From contig CACKSH010000006.1 of NCBI GenBank assembly GCA_902602765.1, positions 1 through 64,000 of the forward strand: a DNA stretch of 64,000 bases. Reading direction: 5' to 3'. A program made the translations under genes and the position numbers. The stretch is from Paracoccaceae bacterium. Its GTDB lineage: Bacteria > Pseudomonadota > Alphaproteobacteria > Rhodobacterales > Rhodobacteraceae. Positions 20,151 through 28,517 of the stretch are shown here, in pieces (position 1 is the stretch's first letter; each line of letters begins with the position of its first letter). The notes under the pieces were generated by a model. It was not told the DNA's origin, made no database searches, and saw nothing but the letters and a program-made list of their open reading frames with translations.

Positions 20151-21152
20151 ATGTTCGAAACTGTTAATGATTTTCAAGATTCTTTAAATGGTTTAACAAA
20201 ACGAAATGAAGTTTTTTTCAAAGCAGCTTTTGAACGTCAGAAACAGCTTACAAAACCTCCAGGATCTCTTGGAAAACTTGAAGAATACGCTTGCTTTATG
20301 GCTGCTTGGCAAGGCAATGAAAGACCTGAAATAAAACTTGCTCAAGCACTGGTATTTGCTGGCAATCATGGCGTGTGTGACCAAGGCGTGAACCCATTTC
20401 CGCAAGAGGTCACAATGGCAATGGTCGAAAATTTTCGCAATGGGGGTGCTGCGATCAACCAGCTCGCTGCGTACAGTGGTGCCGACTTGGATATAATCCT
20501 GTTATCGGATGGGCAGGCAACTGCAGATATTACTGTTGGTCCCGCCATGAGTGAGCAAGAGTGTCTTGAGGCCATTAATCATGGCGCTGAAGCAGTGAAT
20601 TCAAAATCCGATATTTTATTATTGGGTGAAATGGGAATAGGTAACTCAACAATTTCATCCGCTCTGTGTCTGGGCACATTTGGTGGCCAGGGTTTGGACT
20701 GGGTAGGAGGCGGCACAGGAAGTAATACCGAGGGCATTTTAAAAAAAGCAAAAGTTATAGAGCGTGCTAGAATTAGGAACCAAGAAAGTTTAAATACTCC
20801 ATTCGAAATTTTGATGTCCCTAGGTGGTCGCGAACAGGCTGCAATCTGTGGTGCCTTGGTAGCCGCGAGGTGCCATAGCATACCGGTAATCATTGACGGG
20901 TTTATTGCGTCCTCAGCAATAGCTCCTCTTGTATCTGTAGATCAAATTTATGATAACGTTATATTTGCCCATCAAAGTGCTGAGGCGGGTCATAGCAGGT
21001 TACTTAGTAAATTGGGAAAAGTACCAATGTTTGACTTAGGTATGCGTTTGGGAGAGGGGTCAGGGGCTGCTTTAGCGTTGAGTATCGTTAGAGCGTCTCT
21101 TGCATGTCACAATGGTATGGCAACTTTTGCTGAAGCGGGTATCGGAGAGTGA
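20151..21152 (+). CDS. cobT: nicotinate-nucleotide-dimethylbenzimidazole phosphoribosyltransferase
   Basis: TKPPGSLGKLEE, FAGNHGV, GEMGIGNST, LSLGGREQAAICGAL. Confidence 0.95.
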   Translation: MFETVNDFQDSLNGLTKRNEVFFKAAFERQKQLTKPPGSLGKLEEYACFMAAWQGNERPEIKLAQALVFAGNHGVCDQGVNPFPQEVTMAMVENFRNGGAAINQLAAYSGADLDIILLSDGQATADITVGPAMSEQECLEAINHGAEAVNSKSDILLLGEMGIGNSTISSALCLGTFGGQGLDWVGGGTGSNTEGILKKAKVIERARIRNQESLNTPFEILMSLGGREQAAICGALVAARCHSIPVIIDGFIASSAIAPLVSVDQIYDNVIFAHQSAEAGHSRLLSKLGKVPMFDLGMRLGEGSGAALALSIVRASLACHNGMATFAEAGIGE

Positions 21153-21218
21153 AAAGAATATTTGCCAATATTAATTTTATTGTAATTTCTTAACTTTGAT
21201 CTGCACCAAATATTAACA

Positions 21219-21944
21219 TTATTCGAGTATTTTCGTAATGAATATATTTAGTATAATCCAATAAATAAGGGCACAAATAGTAAGCATCACGGCGATTGTT
21301 CCAAACAAACTTTCGGGAAGAAGGGTCGTCATGAGAGATTCTTGATAGTAGAAAAACCACTGACCTTTATCCGCAAAAAACACTTCATGTAAAATGTGGA
21401 AAACTTTTCTTGCACCAACTAAAAAGACGCCGCCAGTTATCAAAAGTAAGGTTAAGACCATCGAAGATAATGATAAGAAAGTACTTACTGGTTTCCAGAA
21501 ATATTTAGACCGGTTTACCTTGTAATAAAAAGAAAACCCATAGAATGCGATTAAAACAAATGATAAAAATAAAGCTATTTCTGTGGAAGATACGATTAAA
21601 CCACTCACATCTTTGAGATGTATGATCTCATCATTCGTTAGAAATGTATCAATTTTGGCGCCAGAGGGATCAAAATAACTAATTTTTGCCAACCCTTCAC
21701 CGTTAGAGTTAATGCTTGAAACAATTTTTCCAAAAATTCTTTCATGCTCTAAGCTTGATGTTATTTCAAAGTTTTCTTTGTTTCGGTTTTGAGGGGCGTA
21801 TTTTTTGATCTGTTCTTCAATAGCATGGAATTCATACAAGCGGTCGAAGAAAAAATTTGCTGATGAGAGGGTTTTCCATGCCAAAAATAGGCAAATTATA
21901 AATAAGGATATTGATAGTATAGATGTAATAAATATTTTTTTCAT
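21219..21944 (-). CDS. DUF1461-like integral membrane protein
   Basis: multiple TM helices, FHILHEVFFADKGQWFFYYQESLMTTLLPESLF motif. Confidence 0.7.
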   Translation of the reverse strand: MKKIFITSILSISLFIICLFLAWKTLSSANFFFDRLYEFHAIEEQIKKYAPQNRNKENFEITSSLEHERIFGKIVSSINSNGEGLAKISYFDPSGAKIDTFLTNDEIIHLKDVSGLIVSSTEIALFLSFVLIAFYGFSFYYKVNRSKYFWKPVSTFLSLSSMVLTLLLITGGVFLVGARKVFHILHEVFFADKGQWFFYYQESLMTTLLPESLFGTIAVMLTICALIYWIILNIFITKILE

Positions 21945-22252
21945 GGGTATTCCCCGCCACTCATCAATTATTCAATAGTTTGACCGTTCTAAATTATCAA
22001 CTTATTAAAACGTTAAGCGTATAAAATTTCAGTGAAACAAGTATCTTCACTTCAGTAACCAATTTAGGCCATTTGAGTGATTCATTTTTTGCATAAATTG
22101 TTTATTTTCTGATTTATGAATTTTGTATTAATAATTTAATTAGCATTTAGTATACTGAAATATAACACAAATTAAAGTATACCATTGTATTTGTTGACTT
22201 TTTGTAGGTTTGAGCCCTTTTTAATGATATATTCAATGGAAAGGGAATAGCT

Positions 22253-22507
22253 ATGACAAAAGCCAATACGACCTTCAATTTGGACATTAGAGATGTAGAA
22301 CTGATTGAGAATGCATTGAATTCTATTATAACGAAGCAGTCCTCAACGATAATCAATTCAGCAGATAATCGAAATGCCAAACCGCAAGACGATTGTCCAG
22401 TAGAAGCTAAAAGTCAGATCGCTGAACTGAGAGATCTGCTGGGGCGTCTACATAACCAAAAAATTTGGTATAGACCGAAGAATGCAGCTACCTACATCGG
22501 TGGATGA
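22253..22507 (+). CDS. conserved small hypothetical protein
   Basis: 84 aa; DLLGRLHNQKIWYRPKN C-terminal motif that I associate with a Rhodobacterales small protein. Confidence 0.65.
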   Translation: MTKANTTFNLDIRDVELIENALNSIITKQSSTIINSADNRNAKPQDDCPVEAKSQIAELRDLLGRLHNQKIWYRPKNAATYIGG

Positions 22508-22516
22508 TTTTAGTTA

Positions 22517-22981
22517 TTACTGTTGAAGTGATAACTTTCGACTGAAAAATCCCCTGTTGGTATCATCTGATTGTTTCAATAAATCTGTAAATCTGTCGTA
22601 AATAACTCGTGGCATTTCAGTAATTTTAGGTGTTGGAACAGTTTTTACATGCACCTGAAGCATCTCCGACGTAGCTACTTTTTTATCATTTACAAGCATT
22701 TGAGATTGTAGAATAAATTTCTTTTTGTCTGTATCCAAAAGAGTTGTTTTAATTACAAGTTCAGACCCGAGTTTTACCTCGTTTAGATAAAATTTATGAT
22801 CCTCAACAACAAATATTGTGCATCCAGTTCGTGTTCTGTAATTCTCATCAAACCCTACCGCATCTTGGAAATGATCGACTGCATAGCTAAAGGCCAAACC
22901 GTAATATGCGTCTTGCATGTGACTGTTATAGTCTATCCACTCTTCCTGAACATTTATTTTAAATATAAATTGGTTTAACAT
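22517..22981 (-). CDS. thioesterase family protein (hotdog fold)
   Basis: EEWIDYNSHMQDAYYGLAFSYAVDHF; acyl-CoA thioesterase-like. Confidence 0.8.
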   Translation of the reverse strand: MLNQFIFKINVQEEWIDYNSHMQDAYYGLAFSYAVDHFQDAVGFDENYRTRTGCTIFVVEDHKFYLNEVKLGSELVIKTTLLDTDKKKFILQSQMLVNDKKVATSEMLQVHVKTVPTPKITEMPRVIYDRFTDLLKQSDDTNRGFFSRKLSLQQ

Positions 22982-23089
22982 TTTAAGAAGCTGTTTCCTT
23001 TGCCAAAATGATAGGTAATATCGACGTCGGAATTTTCAATTTTTATATACACTAGTAGTTAAGTTTACCAAAGAGAGTTAATAAACACA

Positions 23090-24064
23090 GTGACTGATGG
23101 ATCTGCAAAAAGAGTTTTAGTGGCTGGAGCCAGCGGTTATATTGGTAGAGCCGTAGTGGCAGAACTGATTGAGCGTGGTTACTTTGTTTACGTAATAGTC
23201 AGACAAAATACTAAGTTCGCTCAATCTAATTCAAGTAATGTTAATGTTCTTTCAGTGGATATTGATACAAAAGAAGACTGGACGCAGCAATTTCCGAAAG
23301 TTGATGTTGTCATTTCTTGCCTAGCTAGTAGATCTGGCAGAGCAGAAGACGCCAATTACGTCGACTATGGTTTAAACTCCGATCTTTTGCGATTTGCTTG
23401 TAAAACTAAAGTTCAACATTTCATACTTTTATCTGCAATTTGCACTCAAAAGCCAAAACTTGCATTTCAAAATGAAAAATTAAGATTTCAAAACGAATTG
23501 ATTGCTTCGGGTTTAAGGTATTCGATTGTACTACCGACTGCTTTTTTTAAATCATTATCGGGTCAAATAAATCGTATTAAGCAGGGTAAATCTTTTTTAG
23601 TATTCGGATCGGGCCGAGAAACTAGCTCACTTCCTATTTCAGAGACAGATTTGGCAAGATACATTAGCAATTGCATAGTTCAAAAAGAATTTTGGAATAA
23701 ATCGTTACCGGTGGGTGGACCTGGGCCGGTGATTACACCTTTAGATCAAGCAGAAATGATTTTCGAAATATTTAATAGACCAAAAAAAATCAGGCATGTC
23801 TCTCACCGTATATTCGATATACTTATAGCTTTTTTATTACCTGTCTCTGTTTTCTCCAGCAAAATAAAAGATCATATCGAGCTGCTAAAAATAGGTAAAT
23901 ATTATGCTCAAGAGTCTATGCTTCTTTATGATGCTGAGACAGGTTCTTACAGTGCAGAGAAGACGCCACAATATGGTGAAAAATTGCTTTATGAATATTA
24001 CTGTTCGTTGCGCGATGATCCTCACAAAATACCCGATATGGGTTCGCAAAAGCTATTTAGCTGA
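23090..24064 (+). CDS. NAD(P)H-binding SDR, BciA-like divinyl (proto)chlorophyllide 8-vinyl-reductase homolog
   Basis: VAGASGYIGRAV, LRYSIVLPTAFFKSLSGQINRIKQGKSFLVFGSG, GGPGPVITPLDQAEMIF, GKYYAQESMLLYD. Confidence 0.75.
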   Translation: MTDGSAKRVLVAGASGYIGRAVVAELIERGYFVYVIVRQNTKFAQSNSSNVNVLSVDIDTKEDWTQQFPKVDVVISCLASRSGRAEDANYVDYGLNSDLLRFACKTKVQHFILLSAICTQKPKLAFQNEKLRFQNELIASGLRYSIVLPTAFFKSLSGQINRIKQGKSFLVFGSGRETSSLPISETDLARYISNCIVQKEFWNKSLPVGGPGPVITPLDQAEMIFEIFNRPKKIRHVSHRIFDILIAFLLPVSVFSSKIKDHIELLKIGKYYAQESMLLYDAETGSYSAEKTPQYGEKLLYEYYCSLRDDPHKIPDMGSQKLFS

Positions 24065-24283
24065 ATACAATTTTTCAAAGATGATAAAATCTATAGATCC
24101 TCTTCAATATTCTACATTTATTTAAACATTTTTATTTAAGTTAAATTGCTTGCCCTTTTAACAGTCTTCGGTTATTTCACGGTAAGTTTACTAATATCGA
24201 TCGCTGATCCTCATAGGCAGTCTCTCGAATTTGGAAGACTAGATCAACAATGGGTTTACCCCATATGCATAGGAGAAAGATCG

Positions 24284-24490
24284 ATGGCTACTGGAACAGT
24301 AAAATGGTTCAACGGAACAAAAGGTTATGGGTTTATCGCCCCAGATGATGGTGATGCAGATATTTTTGTTCATATCTCACAAGTTCAACAATCAGGTCTA
24401 AACGAGCTTCAAGATAATCAAAAAGTGTCTTTTGATGTTGAAGAAGGCCGTAATGGTAAGAACCAAGCTACAAATTTGAAATTAGCTTAG
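24284..24490 (+). CDS. cold-shock protein (CspA family)
   Basis: MATGTVKWFNGTKGYGFIAPDDGDADIFVHIS; internal ATG preferred to ORF-track start. Confidence 0.96.
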   Translation: MATGTVKWFNGTKGYGFIAPDDGDADIFVHISQVQQSGLNELQDNQKVSFDVEEGRNGKNQATNLKLA

Positions 24491-24502
24491 TTTAAGCTGT
24501 TA

Positions 24503-25063
24503 CTACTCTCTTTGTAATATAGCATTTTCCCATTCTTCTAAGAATTTTTGCTTTTTAAATTGATCTAAATAAACCATTAAGGCGGGTCCAAGGCTGATCC
24601 GGTTTATTGTGTTTTCTTCAAACCTGTTGAAGTTTGAAATATATAAATTGTTTTGTAAGCTTGGGTCGTACACCGTTTTTAGGACATGATCGATAAATAA
24701 TTTTGCTGCGCGTTCATTTCTAGAACTTACAGGCAATATCATTGATCGGGACATTACAGTTGTCATATCTGCTGGATAAATGATGTAATATTTATCATTC
24801 AGTGGGTGGTTACTGGCGTAACTACCCAGAACATTATATGCTATATAAATTGTTCCGGAAATAACATCATCTATCATGTCGGAAGAACAACAATATAAAT
24901 TTGTTTCAAGTTGGCCCATGACTTCAGTTAGACGCCAGTAAGTTTCTGTCGCTCTTGCATCCTGAGTTGCAAATAAATAACCCAGCCCAGATTTTCTAAG
25001 ATCATATGTACCCATTCTGCCTTTAAAGCGTTGTGGATTTTCCCTTAATTCCCTATATTGCAA
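24503..25063 (-). pseudogene. C-terminal fragment of an ABC-type substrate-binding protein linked to tripartite tricarboxylate transporter loci
   Basis: YRELRENPQRFKGRMGTYDLRKSGLGYLFATQDAR...YCCSSDMIDDVISGTIYIAYNVLGSYA; N-terminal domain missing. Confidence 0.65.
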
Positions 25064-25395
25064 AAATTCTTACAATTCCAAGGACGTTTCTCATTCCCTT
25101 TATCTTATTTTTTACTCTCATGGGAAGTTACATTGGACAAAACAACTCCACGGAACTTTTAATTTTGGTTGGTCTTGGGGTTTGTGCGACCATCATGCGA
25201 TTTGCTAATTACCCAATGGCACCTTTACTTATTGGTTTCATATTGGGTCGAATGCTTGAGGACAATTTTAGTAGGTCCATGCAACTTTATGATGGTATTA
25301 ATTTTATTATAGAAAGGCCAATGACAATGGTTCTTTTGTTTCTCGCAGCTTTTTTAGTTGTTTTACCTTTTCTTCGGCTAGTCAAATTTAAATAG
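25033..25395 (+). pseudogene. C-terminal fragment of TctA permease (tripartite tricarboxylate transporter)
   Basis: MRFANYPMAPLLIGFILGRMLEDNFSRSMQLYDG...RPMTMVLLFLA resembles the TctA C-terminus; most of the permease is absent. Confidence 0.7.
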
Positions 25396-25435
25396 TCCAA
25401 TTAACTTTTCGAATTAAGCTAAAAATAGTTGGAGA

Positions 25436-26389
25436 CTATTGCTGATTATGAAAAATAAATCCGAGAAAATTGAGTAAAATTTGAGCTGCAAGGATTGTAG
25501 TTGATCCTGAGTGATCATAGTCGGGAGCAACTTCCACTAGATCTATTCCTACAACTTTATTTTGTTTCGATAAATGTTGTAATATTTCGAGGACTTCGTA
25601 GTAAAGAAAACCGCCGTGACTTGGTGTACCAGTTCCAGGTGCAATGGAAGGACAAAAGGCGTCTATATCTATGGTTACGTAAACGTTTGAGTCTTTGGGA
25701 ATTCTACCTACTAAATTTTTTGGTCCTATTCTTCGTGTTTGCCGAACTGATAAAATATCAGAATTCATTGCCTTTGCGTCCTCATATCCCTCTTTTGAGG
25801 TTGAACTTACATTTCTGATCCCAACTTGGGTAAGTCCAGTAACGTAGTTTTTTTCTGCAGCCCTTCGCATTGGGTTCCCATGTCCATACTTTACTCCATG
25901 TCTCTCATCTACAAAGTCAAGGTGCGCATCTATTTGAAGTATGTGAATTGGGCCAGAATTTGAAAAGGCATTTACGCATGGAATATTTACCGAATGATCT
26001 CCACCGAGCACTACTGGTAAAGCCCCAGCTTTCAGGATTGACCTAACCCCCTTTTCAATATTTTTATGACTTTTTATTGTATCGGTGTGAATTATATCGG
26101 CGTCTCCAATATCCACAATTTTCACATCTTCGGTTAGGTAAGTAACATCATCTTCGTGATCATATGCGCCGGAATGGCCAAAACTGAATAAAGTAGATGC
26201 CTCACGAATGCCTCTTGGGCCGAACCTAGCTCCAGCCCGCCACTGCGTTCCAAAGTCGAATGGTGCACCAAGTACTGCTACGTCGGCATTAATTTGTGAC
26301 CAGTCTGTAACTAACTCGCGTTTTGCAAATGTAGAAACACCTACAAAGGGTAAATTTAATCTACCAGTCTCATATCCATGACCCGACAT
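25436..26389 (-). CDS. agmatinase/ureohydrolase family protein
   Basis: GGDHSVNIP, QIDAHLDFVD, YVTIDIDAFCPSIAPGTGTPSHGG; metal-binding Asp/His motifs. Confidence 0.9.
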   Translation of the reverse strand: MSGHGYETGRLNLPFVGVSTFAKRELVTDWSQINADVAVLGAPFDFGTQWRAGARFGPRGIREASTLFSFGHSGAYDHEDDVTYLTEDVKIVDIGDADIIHTDTIKSHKNIEKGVRSILKAGALPVVLGGDHSVNIPCVNAFSNSGPIHILQIDAHLDFVDERHGVKYGHGNPMRRAAEKNYVTGLTQVGIRNVSSTSKEGYEDAKAMNSDILSVRQTRRIGPKNLVGRIPKDSNVYVTIDIDAFCPSIAPGTGTPSHGGFLYYEVLEILQHLSKQNKVVGIDLVEVAPDYDHSGSTTILAAQILLNFLGFIFHNQQ

Positions 26390-26559
26390 CAATTTCTCCT
26401 TCTATTAATTGACATGTTAAGTCGTGGAACACAGTAAACCAACTAAAACTTGTCTGGATGATGTTAGTCAGAGAAATTATTCTTGCATTGATGGGCTTTT
26501 CTGCGACAAAAATGACTGTATCAAAAATAAACTCTGAAAATCGAAAAAGGATTTTTTTG

Positions 26560-27735
26560 ATGACAAATAATAGTCTGCTAGATCATAAAGATTGGGGGTT
26601 TCCTGTTCCTATATTTTATGGTCCTGGGCGTATCGCTGAGATCGGTTCAATTTGTAAAAATCTAGGAATTAATAACCCACTCATTGTAACCGACAGAGGA
26701 AGTTCGAAGTTATCATTCGTTCAAGAACTGCGCAGTTTACTTCTCAAAGCTGGAATTTCCAGTGAGCTCTTTTTTGATATTTCCCCTAATCCTGTAGGTA
26801 ATGAAATTGAAGCTGGTTGTATTGCTTACAGAGACGGAAACCATGACGCTATAATCGGTATCGGTGGGGGAAGTGGTATGGATGGAGCAAAAGCTATCTG
26901 CTTAACAGTTAATAATAATTTTGATTTGTGGGCTTTTGATTATAACAAGCCTGTACCACAGATCAGAAGTTCAGACCCATTTCCAAAGCTAATTATGGTG
27001 CCGACAACTGCTGGTACAGGTGCTGAAACGGAAAGTACCGCCATGGTGACGCACGCTGGAAAAGGTATGAAATTTTGTCTAGATCATCCGCATTTAAAGA
27101 TTAGTGCTGCAATTTTAGATCCTTCGCTGACACTTGGATTACCTCCTAATTTAACTGCGTGGACAGGTGTTGATGCATTAACACACGCAATTGAAGCATA
27201 TATCGTGCCTGATTTTCACCCATTATGTGATGGTGCTGCGATCGAAGCATTAAGGCTAATTGGTAAATATTTAGTAAAGTCTGTCGAGGAACCGGAGAAT
27301 CTGGAAGCGCGTGGTGGCATGCTGGTAGGATCTTGTTTGGCAGGAATTTCATTTTTGAAAGGGCTCGGCTTTGTTCATGCTATATCTCACATGGTAGGTG
27401 CTGAGTACGACACGCAACACGGTTTGACCAACGCAATAGTCTTGCCAGTAGTACTTCGCTATAATCTTCCTTCGTTGGATGAAAAGCGCAATATTATGGC
27501 TGATGCTTTAGGTATGTCTGACAAAACTAGTGATGGTTTTATTGGAGAAATAGAGGCAAAGCTTGATCGGCTGAATATACCTAAATCTTTGGGTGAAATT
27601 GGTGTTCCATTTGATTGTGCAGGTCGAATTTCTGAGAAAGCGATGCTCGACAGTGCTGCTTCGACTAATCCTGTTAGAGGAGATGTTGCATCTGTAAAAG
27701 AGCTTGTTGAAAAATCTATAAAAAAAGCTCGTTAG
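26560..27735 (+). CDS. iron-containing alcohol dehydrogenase
   Basis: AIIGIGGGSGMDGAKAI, PTTAGTGAE, ISHMVGAEYDTQHGLTNAI; internal ATG preferred. Confidence 0.9.
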   Translation: MTNNSLLDHKDWGFPVPIFYGPGRIAEIGSICKNLGINNPLIVTDRGSSKLSFVQELRSLLLKAGISSELFFDISPNPVGNEIEAGCIAYRDGNHDAIIGIGGGSGMDGAKAICLTVNNNFDLWAFDYNKPVPQIRSSDPFPKLIMVPTTAGTGAETESTAMVTHAGKGMKFCLDHPHLKISAAILDPSLTLGLPPNLTAWTGVDALTHAIEAYIVPDFHPLCDGAAIEALRLIGKYLVKSVEEPENLEARGGMLVGSCLAGISFLKGLGFVHAISHMVGAEYDTQHGLTNAIVLPVVLRYNLPSLDEKRNIMADALGMSDKTSDGFIGEIEAKLDRLNIPKSLGEIGVPFDCAGRISEKAMLDSAASTNPVRGDVASVKELVEKSIKKAR

Positions 27736-27744
27736 TTGGTTTTG

Positions 27745-27936
27745 TTAGAAACGATCGATTGTAAGAAATTGATCTTTTTTCTTATCCATATCCCATAAGC
27801 CATAATTAGAAGAAGCTATTTCATTGTCAGCCTTCAGCCTAGCAGTTTCAGCATTTGCCAGGTTTGCTTTATATGATATCTTGTTTGCCGTGGAACTCGT
27901 ATCGAAGTTATGTAGTATTTGTTTTTCAGAAAGCAT
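27745..27936 (-). CDS. 63-aa hypothetical protein
   Basis: AAGGAGAT Shine-Dalgarno at suitable spacing before ATG; charged, no recognised domain. Confidence 0.5.
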   Translation of the reverse strand: MLSEKQILHNFDTSSTANKISYKANLANAETARLKADNEIASSNYGLWDMDKKKDQFLTIDRF

Positions 27937-28517
27937 GTTTATCTCCTTAACATATGATATACGTCAGCAAGGCCTATGCCAGATCAAAAAAAGTTATTTG
28001 AATCATAGTGATATATTCCACAAAGTAGTAATTTGGTGACTAAGCTTCTCAGAAATTACTATTTTATTGTTGTTTCTCCAATTTCAACTCGAACAAATTT
28101 ATCCTCGCTTTTAGGTCGAACTGCGAAGATGGCTCCTTTTCAACCATCAGAAAAAGACCGGATCTTTGCTAGATCCAAATGTTGGTAAGCTAAAATTTTT
28201 TTTGCAATTATTATGTTCAGCGTTATAGCCCCGATGTGAAAAAATTTTTTATTAGCCTTACGCAAGGTTACCTAAGTTTCGTCTTGTAAACAATAAGATA
28301 GCCGCATAAGTCGATTTTCGTACTCACTACTATTTTTAGTTTCAAGTTCGCTTTATTTTTAGGCAGAGAGATAAAAATTGTCAGAAAATTATCGTTTTAG
28401 TTCATTTTTTTGTTTCAAAAGTGCTTTTAAACAAAAAGAAGTCATATGCCGGACTACTGGTAATAAATTAATCGAATATTGTTTTGTAAAGAGCTTGAAA
28501 AATGACATGGAGCTAAT

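Noticed and set aside
24065-24283. Cold-shock gene leader as an RNA thermometer
   Set aside because: Small hairpin ATGGG-TTTAC-CCCAT is present near the RBS, but there is not enough structure evidence to claim a thermosensor.
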